Below, piece after piece: positions 1-8,436 of a stretch of DNA of 64,000 nt (positions are counted from its first letter, which is position 1; each line of letters begins with the position of its first letter). The notes beneath the pieces were generated by a model, which worked only from the letters and a program-made list of their open reading frames with translations, was not told the DNA's origin and searched no databases. The translations under genes were made by a program, and so were the position numbers. The DNA lies in assembly GCF_038003045.1 (NCBI RefSeq), contig NZ_JBBOOK010000002.1:1-64000 (forward strand), given 5' to 3'. The stretch is from Sporosarcina sp. FSL W7-1349. GTDB lineage: Bacteria > Bacillota > Bacilli > Bacillales_A > Planococcaceae.

Positions 1-80
1 CGGCTTCCGGACTTTATTTGTTGACGTTTTGCTGTTCAGTTTTCAAGGTTCATTTCGTCGCCTTCAAAAGCGACTTCTCT
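1..80 (-). other. rRNA operon leader, running out of the left edge
   Basis: Read on the minus strand, this stretch follows two tandem promoters and contains the CTTGAAAACTGAACAGC-type leader/spacer sequence typical of Bacillales rRNA operons. No 16S sequence is reached inside the window, so the rRNA gene itself is inferred to lie just beyond position 1. Confidence 0.6.
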
Positions 81-109
81 AATTTAACATCGTTGCCTTT
101 CAGAGTCAA
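81..109 (-). promoter_or_regulatory. rRNA-type promoter P2 (sigma-A)
   Basis: The minus strand reads TTGACT (104-109), a 17-bp spacer, then TAAATT (81-86). It lies downstream of P1 in the tandem arrangement typical of Bacillus rrn operons and fires leftwards out of the window. Confidence 0.65.
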
Positions 110-171
110 GAAGTTTTCCGAAAAAGTTTTTTCGGTTTGTTTCTCGTTTTCTCTCCCAAGCGACGTTTACT

Positions 172-201
172 ATACTAACATGCTATCTTAAATAATGTCA
201 A
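172..201 (-). promoter_or_regulatory. rRNA-type promoter P1 (sigma-A)
   Basis: The minus strand reads TTGACA (196-201), an 18-bp spacer, then TAGTAT (172-177), in an AT-rich upstream context. With P2 it forms a tandem promoter pair pointing out of the window. Confidence 0.6.
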
Positions 202-294
202 TATGATTTCTAAAATAAATTAAAAAAATGATTTCAGCAACTAAAGAGCGGGACCCCGCTTAGCTTACGACAAGATACACAGCTCGAGAACTGT

Positions 295-354
295 GCCTTA
301 ATTTCTGCAAAGGACGCAGAAATTAAGGCAAATCGAACACTTCGCTGTTCGATT
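295..354 (-). repeat. Two-hairpin dispersed repeat, copy A
   Basis: This is copy A of a roughly 60-bp repeat found four times in the window (also 23394-23453, 25827-25885, 53126-53184). It holds a perfect 14-bp inverted repeat GCCTTAATTTCTGC (295-308 and 316-329) followed by the hairpin AATCGAAC/GTTCGATT (331-338 and 347-354). No coding function is apparent. Confidence 0.8.
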
Positions 355-420
355 GACTGGCCGTAAACACGTCTATTTTTTGATAGCGATCCCCAAGCCT
401 AAATTGTATAAGTTCCTATG

Positions 421-456
421 CAACAAGAAATCCTCCACTCTCTAAAGCGGAGGATT
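421..456 (-). terminator. Probable terminator of ygxA
   Basis: An 8-bp stem AATCCTCC/GGAGGATT (429-436 and 449-456) is followed on the minus strand by TTTCTTGTTG, a modest U-rich tail, downstream of the ygxA stop codon. Confidence 0.5.
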
Positions 457-518
457 ACATGTAGTAATGATTCGTTCAGCAATTTTACCAACCGCACTGA
501 AACAACCGGCTCTTTCCT

Positions 519-1400
519 CTATTGTTCCAGCCTCTCCCGGTTCACACTATATTCCCTGTGGAAGATGAAATCATTTTTTGAATCCGTTTCGATTACATGG
601 ATCAATCCTTTTTCGATCAAGAATTCGATAAACACTTCCAGATTGATGGAGTACATTTCAAGTTCTTCATTCTCATGGAGTTCTTGAATCGTCCACCGCT
701 GCTTCGTCGCCATGACGCTCCGAATGTGACGGGATCCATCCATTGTACGGTTATGGATGAAAAACTCGCTGGCCAAGAATAAGAGCTCCAGCCGTTTTTC
801 CAAAGGTTCTTCGCTCATGATCAATTCTTCATATAGCTTATAAATCGATGGGTCAATCTTTTTCACCTGGGACCATACCGTAACCTCAGGGAATGAACCT
901 TCCTCGATCACAGCCAATCTGGCGAGGTGATGAAGGGATTGAACAACATGGTGGTAGGCGTCCAGGTGATTTCCTTGTTCGAAATATGTTTTGCCTTCCA
1001 TATAGCCTCTAACTAATTTTGAAAGCTCCAGTCCCATTTTGATATGCCGTCCATAGGAAGGGTAGGAGTGCAAAGCAGTCTTCAACTGTTCTACGTATTC
1101 GTTCCGGTCAAAATAGACTTTTCCGTAAAACAGCCAATCGACCACTTTCCGTTTGGATCCGACCAAAACCCATTTCTGGAGTTGTTTTTCACTGATGACG
1201 TGCATGGCGGCTTTTTCATGGCCGTCTGTGTAATGTTTTGTGTAAATCGGGATGTCTTCATTTGCAGTAATGATAAGAAGTATCGCGTCAAATGTATCGG
1301 TAACCGGATCTCCGGGCATCCGCTTCTCCACAAGGATGACTCCTAGCGTATCTGGAGAACTTGCCCGTTCCTGATAGATTGACCTTAGCACCTGTTCCAC
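519..1400 (-). CDS. ygxA: YgxA family nucleotidyltransferase-like protein
   Basis: A 293-residue protein of the YgxA family, described as nucleotidyltransferase-like; its cellular role is not established. The N-terminal 90 or so residues form the nucleotidyltransferase-like part and the rest is largely helical, with no signal peptide or membrane segment. The start is taken as GTG at 1400 because AAGGAGG lies 7 bases before it; the in-frame GTG two codons earlier would sit only 2 bases from the same ribosome binding site. Position beside an rRNA promoter and divergent from ygzB matches the conserved Bacillus neighbourhood. The family assignment rests on recall of similarity plus synteny. Confidence 0.82.
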   Translation of the reverse strand: MEQVLRSIYQERASSPDTLGVILVEKRMPGDPVTDTFDAILLIITANEDIPIYTKHYTDGHEKAAMHVISEKQLQKWVLVGSKRKVVDWLFYGKVYFDRNEYVEQLKTALHSYPSYGRHIKMGLELSKLVRGYMEGKTYFEQGNHLDAYHHVVQSLHHLARLAVIEEGSFPEVTVWSQVKKIDPSIYKLYEELIMSEEPLEKRLELLFLASEFFIHNRTMDGSRHIRSVMATKQRWTIQELHENEELEMYSINLEVFIEFLIEKGLIHVIETDSKNDFIFHREYSVNRERLEQ

Positions 1401-1469
1401 TACCACACCTCCTTGCCGTTAATGTTTCGACGATTCTCTCAAAAAATCCTTCCACACGAGTTAATATTC

Positions 1470-1628
1470 AATTACGGATTGGCGTAATTGCGTCCAGATT
1501 TTGAATCGAGCGATTCGTCGGCCAACAAAAACGCCACGTCCTTTGGCATTATCAGTGCTAGTAATTCTTATTCGCCAAAGGCTTTATCTTTATTCAGCGG
1601 GCGCTTGCACTTGCTGAATAAAGATAAA
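1470..1628 (+). repeat. Palindromic dispersed repeat, family 2, copy 1
   Basis: The element starts with the hairpin AATTACG/CGTAATT, followed by TTGGCGTAATTGCGTCC, and ends with a perfect 16-bp inverted repeat TTTATCTTTATTCAGC (1583-1598) / GCTGAATAAAGATAAA (1613-1628). The same start, end and order recur in a longer copy at 51771-52028. It fills most of the ygxA-ygzB intergenic space. Confidence 0.75.
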
Positions 1629-1649
1629 TAACGGAGCGATCGAATTTTA

Positions 1650-1658
1650 TGCTATAGT
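1650..1658 (+). promoter_or_regulatory. Candidate extended -10 promoter of ygzB
   Basis: TGCTATAGT is an extended -10 hexamer with TG one base upstream, about 30 bases before the ygzB start. No good -35 is visible; the repeat element ends 22 bases upstream. Confidence 0.4.
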
Positions 1659-1689
1659 AATTGAGGATAGATGTAAGGAGGAAGGCTAG

Positions 1690-2061
1690 TTGAAACCTTA
1701 TAAAAATAAGATAAACCGGATACGGTCGTTTGCCTTATCGCTAATATTCATCGGCGTTGTCATTATGTACATTGGAATCTTCTTTAAAAACAATGAAATT
1801 ATCATGTTGCTCTTCATGGTTCTTGGAATGCTTGCCATCATCGGGAGTACGATTGTCTACGCTTGGATCGGTATGTTGTCCACCCGGGCGGTCCAAATCA
1901 CCTGCCCGAATTGCGGCAGACAGACCAAAATGTTGGGCCGCGTCGATATGTGCGGGCATTGCCGCGAGCCGCTTACCTTGGACCCTTCACTCGAAGGTAA
2001 GGAGTTCGACGAAGCGTATAACCGTCCCGAAAAATCAAACGATAAAAGTAAAGTCAAATAA
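1690..2061 (+). CDS. ygzB: YgzB family (UPF0295) small membrane protein with zinc ribbon
   Basis: A 123-residue protein with two predicted transmembrane helices (about residues 12-33 and 38-62), then a cytoplasmic or peripheral CPNC...CGHC double CxxC motif (about residues 75-96) that looks like a zinc ribbon. This architecture and the sequence match UPF0295/YgzB. Function is unknown. The start codon is TTG, chosen because AAGGAGG stands 8 bases upstream. In Bacillus ygzB sits next to perR; here a Bce-type module separates them. A strong terminator follows. Confidence 0.88.
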   Translation: MKPYKNKINRIRSFALSLIFIGVVIMYIGIFFKNNEIIMLLFMVLGMLAIIGSTIVYAWIGMLSTRAVQITCPNCGRQTKMLGRVDMCGHCREPLTLDPSLEGKEFDEAYNRPEKSNDKSKVK

Positions 2062-2130
2062 ATAGGAGGAAGCAATTACCTCCCGTCTTCTCACGCAACA
2101 TATACTAAGTTTCGTGAGATTACTATGCGA

Positions 2131-2168
2131 GCCCTTGGGAATTCTAAACGGATTTCCAAGGGCTTTTT
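2131..2168 (+). terminator. Terminator of ygzB
   Basis: The stem GCCCTTGGGAA / TTCCAAGGGC is followed by TTTTT. Confidence 0.85.
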
Positions 2169-2232
2169 ATCATTTCGAGACCGTCCCTTCCTTTGCACTT
2201 AAAGTTTTTGCTCTCTGTCCCCAGAAATCATC

Positions 2233-2246
2233 TTACATTTTCGTCA
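2233..2246 (+). promoter_or_regulatory. Putative BceR-type operator upstream of the two-component genes
   Basis: TTACATTTTCGTCA recurs with one base changed at 6854-6867, upstream of the divergent-by-position but functionally linked ABC transporter genes. It fits the published TNACA-N4-TGTAA-like BceR box with a weakened right half. It lies about 25 bases upstream of a TATGATACAAT -10-like sequence. Confidence 0.55.
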
Positions 2247-2311
2247 CTTCACTATCCACCAATCCAGCCTATGATACAATTTAGTTACCTTCTATATAGG
2301 ACGTGAAATTG

Positions 2312-2989
2312 ATGTTCACCATTTTAATTGTGGAAGATGAAAAGAAAATCAGTGAGTTGGTTGCCAAAGAATTACGTAAATGGGGATATGTTGCCCATTT
2401 AATTGACGATTTTCAGAAAGTGGAGGAAGTGTTTCTTCACACACAACCTCACCTCATCATTTTGGATATTAACCTGCCCTACTATAATGGCTTTTATTGG
2501 TGCGAACGGATTCGCAGACACTCTAACATCCCCATCATTTTTCTCTCTTCGCGAACTGAAATGATGGATATGATGATGGCGCTGAACATGGGCGGAGACG
2601 ATTTTATCCAAAAGCCCTTTTCGATGGAAATGCTGCTCACTAAAGTACACGCCCTTCTGCGAAGATCTTATACGTACCATCAGCAGATTGAAATGGATAT
2701 TCTCACTCACCGGGACATGACACTTCATCTGAAGAAAGCCGTCGTTTCCATTGGCGACCAGGAAATTGAGCTGACGAAAAATGAATTTAAGATTCTGTGT
2801 GTCCTCATTGAGCATAAACTGCAAATTGTCCAACGCGAAGAACTCATGACTGCTTTATGGGAAGATGAAAGCTTTGTCGATGACAATACACTTACAGTCA
2901 ACATCAATCGTCTGCGTCGAAAATTAAGTGATTACGGTCTCGACGACTATATCCAGACGAAAAAAGGTCAGGGGTATATGCTTGTATGA
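2312..2989 (+). CDS. BceR-like response regulator (OmpR/PhoB type)
   Basis: A 225-residue two-component regulator. The receiver domain has the acidic pair E8-D9, the phosphoacceptor D52 in LIILDINLP and the conserved K101 in IQKPFS; the C-terminal winged helix covers about residues 130-222. It resembles BceR-class regulators that activate peptide-antibiotic detoxification ABC transporters. ATG at 2312 is preferred: AGGA lies 10 bases upstream, whereas the earlier GTG at 2303 is nearly on top of it. It overlaps the kinase gene by 4 bases (ATGA), so the two are translationally coupled. Its likely targets are the BceAB-like genes at 4038-6759, which carry the same upstream box. Confidence 0.88.
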   Translation: MFTILIVEDEKKISELVAKELRKWGYVAHLIDDFQKVEEVFLHTQPHLIILDINLPYYNGFYWCERIRRHSNIPIIFLSSRTEMMDMMMALNMGGDDFIQKPFSMEMLLTKVHALLRRSYTYHQQIEMDILTHRDMTLHLKKAVVSIGDQEIELTKNEFKILCVLIEHKLQIVQREELMTALWEDESFVDDNTLTVNINRLRRKLSDYGLDDYIQTKKGQGYMLV

Positions 2990-4008
2990 TCAGATCCTTC
3001 TATCACTATTTATCTTTTCAAAAACGGATCATCGCCCTATATGTGTTATTCATGACATTCCTAACGATTTTGCTATACGTGGAGCCGGCGATTCCTATCC
3101 ATTTTTCCAATATGGTCTATATCCATATTATCGCTCTCGGTTTCTTCCTGCTTCACTTAGCGATCGATTATTATTCTATAACTGCATATTTTTCAAAAAT
3201 GACGTCCCGCTGGTTTGATGGGGTTTTTATTCCCGATGGAATCGGAGAGCCTCATACATACGAGCAATTCTTATATACCCAATGGCTTCAGACCATCAAT
3301 AATCAGCATCAACAAAAAATGGTTGCCATTACCCAAGAGAAAAAAGAGTCACTGGAATTCATGACCTCTTGGTTTCACGAAATTAAAACACCTATTGCCG
3401 TTTGCAAATTGGTTCTTGAACAGTCTTCCCATGCTGACATGCAAAATATTCAAGAAGAAATTTCCCGCATTGAACGGAATGTCGAACAAGCCCTCTACTT
3501 TGCTAAATCGGATCATTTCACCCAAGATTTCTTCATCTCACAAACCGATTTGGACAAGGTAATCCGCTCCGTTGTGAAACAACATGCCAAGGAATTCATA
3601 CGACGAAAAATCAAAGTTGATTTCCAGGTTGAAACCATCCCAGTGGAAACTGATCCGAAATGGTTACGATATGTCCTTTCAGAAATCCTCTCCAATTCAT
3701 TGAAATATTCCGCTGACGGAGGAACGGTCTCCATACATTCCGAAGCGGATGACAAGGAAGCCCGATTGATCATTACAGACCATGGCATCGGAATATCGCA
3801 AGCCGATCTCCCGCGCGTCTTTCAATTAGGGTTCACCGGCTCCAATGGAAGAGTTCATCAAAAATCAACCGGCATCGGTCTGTATCTAGCGAAGAAGTTA
3901 ACGAACAAATTGGGACATGAATTATCGATTTCATCCCAAGAACACTCTTATACAACGGTGACCATCCACTTTCCCAAAGGGTTAGATTACCTTTCCATTG
4001 TAAAATAA
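2986..4008 (+). CDS. BceS-like intramembrane-sensing histidine kinase
   Basis: A 340-residue kinase with two closely spaced N-terminal membrane helices (about 14-32 and 43-64) and almost no extracellular loop, the hallmark of Bce-type intramembrane-sensing kinases. The phosphoacceptor is H131 in SWFHEIKTPIAV; the ATPase domain shows an N box (SNSLKYS), DHGIGI and STGIGLYLAKKL. Such kinases do not bind the antibiotic themselves but sense flux through the partner BceAB transporter. The gene overlaps its regulator by 4 bases and ends at a terminator shared with the converging transporter gene. Confidence 0.9.
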   Translation: MIRSFYHYLSFQKRIIALYVLFMTFLTILLYVEPAIPIHFSNMVYIHIIALGFFLLHLAIDYYSITAYFSKMTSRWFDGVFIPDGIGEPHTYEQFLYTQWLQTINNQHQQKMVAITQEKKESLEFMTSWFHEIKTPIAVCKLVLEQSSHADMQNIQEEISRIERNVEQALYFAKSDHFTQDFFISQTDLDKVIRSVVKQHAKEFIRRKIKVDFQVETIPVETDPKWLRYVLSEILSNSLKYSADGGTVSIHSEADDKEARLIITDHGIGISQADLPRVFQLGFTGSNGRVHQKSTGIGLYLAKKLTNKLGHELSISSQEHSYTTVTIHFPKGLDYLSIVK

Positions 4009-4039
4009 AAACGAGGAGAGCCGCTGCTCCCTCGTTTTT
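4007..4039. terminator. Bidirectional terminator between bceS-like and bceB-like genes
   Basis: The stem AAAAACGAGG / CCTCGTTTTT has A-run and T-run flanks usable on both strands; the two genes converge on it. Confidence 0.85.
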
Positions 4040-6002
4040 ACGTATTCACCAGTTTATTCATCGAAGCCAGTGTCATTATATAATACCCGCCATAGAGCAA
4101 AGTATAGATAACCGTGCATATCACGACAGGTGTGACGAAGTTGACGGCCATCACCCGGGATAAAGCTCCAAGGATAACAGAACTATGTCCGATGCCGACA
4201 AGGAGCGGCAAGAGAAATAGGATGAAGGTTTGTCTGGCAATCAACCTTTTCACGTTTTTTCTACTCAATCCAAGGTTACGAAGGATTTTATACCTCGACC
4301 GATCTTCCGTTGCTTCAGTCAACAATTTAAAGTGAATTACACTGCCCGTTGCCGCCAAAAAGACAAGACCTAAAAAGCCAAAAACGAATATGAGGAGTCC
4401 ATAAATGGATTGGGCAAGAGCATAGTTTTCCGAAAAACTATACAATCTGAAATGCGGCTCATATAACTCCTGCTCATTCCCTATCCTTTTGTCATGAACC
4501 GCTCTGAGCTGCTCCGTTAACAAGGCGGATCCTCCCTGATGGGCGACATTGACGACACGGGTCCTAATAGGGGCTATTTCCCCTTGCATTTGTTGATATA
4601 CATCATCATTCACAATAAGGACGGATGGTTGAACGTCGTAATTAAATAGGGATTCTATTTTATTGTCCACCACTTCAAGATGCAATTCCTTCCCGTTCGC
4701 CAATAATGGGAGCCTGCGACCAACGTTCTCTGTCTTCTGTTGGGAACCGATGAAATTGCGACCTAGCATAATCGTTTGCTCTCTGCCAAGTGTCGTAACT
4801 TTCTCACGGTCCAAACCGTCAGCGAGTCGATTATAGGTGCTGACTGGAATGACCGCGAACCGCTGTTCATAATAATGATAGCCGCCCGGAAGGTTTTCCA
4901 GATCATCAGATTGTCCTGGCACCATGACATACTCGAAAGTTTCATCTAACACCACGGAATGGTCCTTGTTTTGAGATAGGACCGCTGACATTTCTTCATT
5001 TAACGATACGGACGAAACTTCAAACTGATAACTGAATGGAATGTTGTCCTCCAACGTTTGCAACGTGTTGTAATACATCGTGTAAGCAAACCCAAATGCG
5101 ACAAGCGTCACACCGTTCAACACGGAAATGACCGTTAAAATAATTGCATTACTCCTCAACCTGCTTTTTAATTGAGTGAACGTAATCAGATTCTTCCATC
5201 TATAATACATCCCTTTTTTGTTCTGCAGGATGGTGACGAAGAAACCACTGGCCGATTGAAATAAAAAATACGAACCCGCCACTAGAAAAAGAAGGATGCC
5301 GATCAAGTTACGTCCGAAATGGACTTCCCAGCTTTGGGATTCATACGCATGCAGGAGATTCCAGTAACTAAAACCGATCAAAACGAACGCCAATAGAGCT
5401 AATAGAAAGGATGGTTTAATCACCGATTGCACCCTGTTCTTCGCTTGAAACAAGTCAATCAGCTGAAAACGATGAGCAATCCAATATCCTTGAAACGAAG
5501 CGAATAGCATAATGAGTATAAAGACAAAAACGGTTTGTATAATGGCAGTCGTGTTAAATGTAAAATGGACAACTAGCTCAAACCCCATAACCTTTACTAC
5601 TATCATGCTGAAAAACATGGAAAACACTTGCCCTAACCCAATCCCGATTCCTAAGGATAACAAGCTTAACAAAAGGTTTTCATAAAACAGCATCCAGCCA
5701 ATTTCCGATTTTTTACCGCCCACTAATAAATACAGACCAATTTCCTGCTTGCGCTTTTTAATAAAAAACGAATTGGAATACCAGATAAAAGTGGCAATAA
5801 AGACGAGCAACAAGACAGACGCCCCGGTCAAAAGCGGTCCCATCTTATCTTCCCTGCCAAACGCATCGACTATTTGCTCATTATACTGAAGCGAAACAAA
5901 CGTAAAATAAATTAATACACTAAAAGTGAGAGAAGCGATGTAAATGAAATACCTGCCAAAGTTATGCTTCAGATTTTTTTTGACCAAATCAACCAATGTC
6001 AT
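4038..6002 (-). CDS. BceB-like ABC transporter permease (antimicrobial peptide resistance)
   Basis: A 654-residue permease, the usual size for the BceB family. It has the FtsX-like ten-helix layout: one N-terminal helix (residues 18-39), helices up to about residue 310, a large extracellular domain at about 310-520, and three C-terminal helices. BceB proteins bind target-protected peptide antibiotics such as bacitracin or lantibiotics, free lipid II-cycle intermediates from them, and signal to the BceS kinase. The 5 prime end overlaps the ATPase gene by 14 bases. The substrate cannot be read from the sequence. Confidence 0.88.
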   Translation of the reverse strand: MTLVDLVKKNLKHNFGRYFIYIASLTFSVLIYFTFVSLQYNEQIVDAFGREDKMGPLLTGASVLLLVFIATFIWYSNSFFIKKRKQEIGLYLLVGGKKSEIGWMLFYENLLLSLLSLGIGIGLGQVFSMFFSMIVVKVMGFELVVHFTFNTTAIIQTVFVFILIMLFASFQGYWIAHRFQLIDLFQAKNRVQSVIKPSFLLALLAFVLIGFSYWNLLHAYESQSWEVHFGRNLIGILLFLVAGSYFLFQSASGFFVTILQNKKGMYYRWKNLITFTQLKSRLRSNAIILTVISVLNGVTLVAFGFAYTMYYNTLQTLEDNIPFSYQFEVSSVSLNEEMSAVLSQNKDHSVVLDETFEYVMVPGQSDDLENLPGGYHYYEQRFAVIPVSTYNRLADGLDREKVTTLGREQTIMLGRNFIGSQQKTENVGRRLPLLANGKELHLEVVDNKIESLFNYDVQPSVLIVNDDVYQQMQGEIAPIRTRVVNVAHQGGSALLTEQLRAVHDKRIGNEQELYEPHFRLYSFSENYALAQSIYGLLIFVFGFLGLVFLAATGSVIHFKLLTEATEDRSRYKILRNLGLSRKNVKRLIARQTFILFLLPLLVGIGHSSVILGALSRVMAVNFVTPVVICTVIYTLLYGGYYIMTLASMNKLVNT

Positions 6003-6759
6003 AGCTGCCGCCTCCCATGGATGACAAGGTCGTGATCAATTGGTCGAAAAACCGATTTCGATCCTTATCGCCCTTCACCAATTCTGTGAATAAGCTGCCG
6101 TCCTTGATAAAAACAACCCGATCACAATAGCTGGCTGCCAACGCATCATGCGTAACCATCAAGATGGTCGTTTCATAATCCCTGTTCATGACATTGAAAG
6201 CGGTCAATAAAGCCATGGAAGATTTTGAATCCAATGCACCAGTCGGTTCATCCGCCAATACCAATGACGGGTTATGGATGATCGCCCTAGCTGCCGCCGT
6301 ACGTTGTTTCTGGCCGCCCGAAGTTTGATAAGGGTATTTATCCAATATAGCTTGGATGCCTAATACGGAAGAAACTTCTTCAACTTTCTGGTCAATGTTA
6401 TATGCGGAGCGATTGGAAAACGCCAACGGTAGCAATATATTTTCCCGCATCGTAAGGGAATCCAAAAGATTGTAATCTTGAAAAATGAACCCCAATTTTG
6501 TTCTCCTAAATTCGGACAACTGTTCGTCATTCATTTCCGTAATTTCTCTCCAATTAATCTGAATGCTTCCCGAAGTAGGCTTATCAATGGTCGCTAACAC
6601 ATTGAGCAAAGTGGTCTTCCCGGCTCCCGATGGACCCATGATACCAACGAATTCACCTTTATAGATGGTGAGATCAATACCTTTTAAAACAGAAACTATA
6701 TTCGTTTTCGTTCCATACATTTTTTGCACGCCCGTAGCTTGTAATACAATCTCCATCAT
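5989..6759 (-). CDS. BceA-like ABC transporter ATP-binding protein
   Basis: A 256-residue ATPase with Walker A GPSGAGKTT (42-50), ABC signature TSGGQ (146-150, with T in place of the usual L) and Walker B LVLADE (166-171), followed by an H-loop TH. It is the partner of the permease it overlaps by 14 bases. The start is one of two adjacent ATG codons (6759 or 6756) behind GGGGGA; the second has the better spacing. A TTACATTTTCGTTA box lies about 95 bases upstream and matches the one before the two-component genes, which supports control by the neighbouring regulator. Confidence 0.9.
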   Translation of the reverse strand: MMEIVLQATGVQKMYGTKTNIVSVLKGIDLTIYKGEFVGIMGPSGAGKTTLLNVLATIDKPTSGSIQINWREITEMNDEQLSEFRRTKLGFIFQDYNLLDSLTMRENILLPLAFSNRSAYNIDQKVEEVSSVLGIQAILDKYPYQTSGGQKQRTAAARAIIHNPSLVLADEPTGALDSKSSMALLTAFNVMNRDYETTILMVTHDALAASYCDRVVFIKDGSLFTELVKGDKDRNRFFDQLITTLSSMGGGSYDIG

Positions 6760-6853
6760 AATTCCCCCACGTCGTTATTTGCTTCTGTATGTTAAGGATA
6801 CAGAGCGGGAGAAAAATCATCCATTGATTCAACGAACAATTTGTAAGGGTATC

Positions 6854-6867
6854 TTACATTTTCGTTA
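6854..6867 (-). promoter_or_regulatory. Putative BceR-type operator upstream of bceA-like gene
   Basis: The minus strand reads TAACGAAAATGTAA, close to TNACA-N4-TGTAA. The plus-strand form TTACATTTTCGTTA differs by one base from 2233-2246. Confidence 0.6.
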
Positions 6868-6894
6868 GGTATCGATCCGCCAGATTTCTGGCAT

Positions 6895-6928
6895 TAAAAA
6901 AACGTCCTTCCCATAAAGGGTTGGACGC
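6895..6928 (-). terminator. Terminator of perR
   Basis: On the minus strand CGTCCAACCC / GGGAAGGACG forms a stem followed by TTTTTTT, just after the perR stop codon. Confidence 0.85.
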
Positions 6929-6932
6929 TTCT

Positions 6933-7376
6933 TTATTGGACAGTACCACTGCCCTCCGCACACGACGGGCAAGTACCATAGACTTCCAGACGATGCGTAT
7001 TCACTTTAAAACCGGTCACATGGGAAGCGAAATGCTCCACCTCTTCCAGACCCGGATGATGAAAATCCACAATTTTCCCACAATGTTCGCAAATAATATG
7101 ATAGTGATCATGTGTCACAAAATCGAACCGACTGGATGAATCCCCATACGTAAGCTCTTTGATAAGTCCCGCATTACGGAATACCCGAAGATTATTATAA
7201 ACGGTCGCTACGCTCATACTAGGAAAATCTTGTTCTAGCGCTTTATATATTTCATCCGCGGTTGGATGCGCTTCGGATGAAATCAGATATTCTAAAATCG
7301 CATGTCTTTGTGGAGTAATTCTAACGCCGGTCGTTTTTAATGTGTCCAGCGCGTCTTGCAAAAGCACTTCAGACAT
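6933..7376 (-). CDS. perR: Peroxide-responsive repressor PerR (Fur family)
   Basis: A 147-residue Fur-family regulator. All functional residues fall at B. subtilis PerR numbering: the regulatory metal ligands H37, D85, H91, H93 and D104, and the structural zinc cysteines C96, C99 (CEHC) and a C-terminal CPSC pair. Asp at position 104 and the [11 protein letters not shown] segment separate it from Fur and Zur. With Fe(II) bound, peroxide oxidises H37 or H91 and releases the repressor. ATG at 7376 is chosen because it gives the family N-terminus; an upstream TTG (7391) is possible. A near-perfect PerR box stands 33 bases upstream, so autoregulation is likely. Confidence 0.95.
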   Translation of the reverse strand: MSEVLLQDALDTLKTTGVRITPQRHAILEYLISSEAHPTADEIYKALEQDFPSMSVATVYNNLRVFRNAGLIKELTYGDSSSRFDFVTHDHYHIICEHCGKIVDFHHPGLEEVEHFASHVTGFKVNTHRLEVYGTCPSCAEGSGTVQ

Positions 7377-7409
7377 GGCCAAACACCCCAATCCAGAAAG
7401 ATTATTTCT

Positions 7410-7424
7410 TTATAATGATTATTA
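7410..7424. promoter_or_regulatory. PerR box upstream of perR
   Basis: TTATAATGATTATTA matches the 7-1-7 PerR consensus TTATAATNATTATAA at all but one position. It lies in the perR promoter region. Confidence 0.8.
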
Positions 7425-7476
7425 TTAGTTTACTTAAGAAATAGGGTATCTGTCAACTGAAGTGCTTATTATTAGG

Positions 7477-8415
7477 TCAATATCCCTTGAGCGGATCAGT
7501 GATATTGAGTAAATTTCGATCGCCTTGCAGCCATTTTTCCAGATTAGCTTCGAATATTTCAAGGGACCGTTCCACATACTTCCCCGAAAAGCTGGATGCA
7601 TGCGGAGAAATGAAGCAATTTGGAAGAGTCCATAACTCACTTTCTTCCGGCAATGGCTCCGTCTCAAATACATCGAGGACGGCCTGGCCAATCTCCCCTG
7701 ACTTCAACGCCTCGATCAAATCGGCTTCGTCAAACAAATCCCCGCGCCCAAAATTCATGAATACCGCTGTTTCTTTCATTTCCCGGAAATGTTCTTTCGT
7801 CAGCAGCCCACGTGTCTCCGGAGTGCTCGGTAAAATGGAGATGACAAAATCGGCTTCTCCCAGCCGTTCCGATAATCGATCGAAAACGATGGTCTCCTCC
7901 ATCCACTCGCTTTCCTTTCCGGATCGGTTACAGCCAATGGTCCGCACGCCGAACGCCTGAAGCAACCGCCCGATTTCGCCTCCGATGGTGCCCGGTCCGA
8001 GTATCAAGGCAGTAGATCCCCTCAACTCACGCGAGTAGACTCTTTTATTCCACTCTTTCTTTTTCTGGCGGTCGTACATGAGGAACAAAGATCGACGAAC
8101 TGCCAGCATGTACGCGAGCACCGACTCCGCCATCGGGATTTTGTGGATCCCTTTTGCGTTCGTCATCAGCAGGCCACGCTCCGCGATATAGGATAGCGGC
8201 AATTTCTCAATCCCCGCGGAGGCCACCATCAGCCACTCAAGGGACTTGGCCTTCTCTAAAACCGGGATCGTAACATCGCTGCCATATGTAACGATGATTT
8301 CCGCTTGGGCGATGGCCTCATCCGACTGCTCAAAATGAAAGTCGACTTGCGGAAAACGATGTAATAGATTCTCTTTCTGATGATCTTTGATTGGAAACAT
8401 AAATACAACATTCAT
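7477..8415 (-). CDS. D-isomer-specific 2-hydroxyacid dehydrogenase family protein
   Basis: A 312-residue NAD(P)-dependent oxidoreductase. The Rossmann motif LGPGTIGGEIG lies near residues 139-149; the catalytic Arg is in NFGRGDLFDE, the Glu in FETEPLP and the His in SPHASSF. The family interconverts 2-oxoacids and D-2-hydroxyacids; members of this subgroup resemble glyoxylate/hydroxypyruvate reductases, but the substrate is not determined by the sequence. It lies between perR and bcp in the same direction and may be transcribed with bcp, 21 bases upstream. Confidence 0.85.
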   Translation of the reverse strand: MNVVFMFPIKDHQKENLLHRFPQVDFHFEQSDEAIAQAEIIVTYGSDVTIPVLEKAKSLEWLMVASAGIEKLPLSYIAERGLLMTNAKGIHKIPMAESVLAYMLAVRRSLFLMYDRQKKKEWNKRVYSRELRGSTALILGPGTIGGEIGRLLQAFGVRTIGCNRSGKESEWMEETIVFDRLSERLGEADFVISILPSTPETRGLLTKEHFREMKETAVFMNFGRGDLFDEADLIEALKSGEIGQAVLDVFETEPLPEESELWTLPNCFISPHASSFSGKYVERSLEIFEANLEKWLQGDRNLLNITDPLKGY

Positions 8416-8436
8416 CTAATAAACCCCCAGGACCCC

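Noticed and set aside
7477..8415. Phosphoglycerate dehydrogenase SerA
   Set aside because: It lacks the C-terminal ACT domain and is far shorter.
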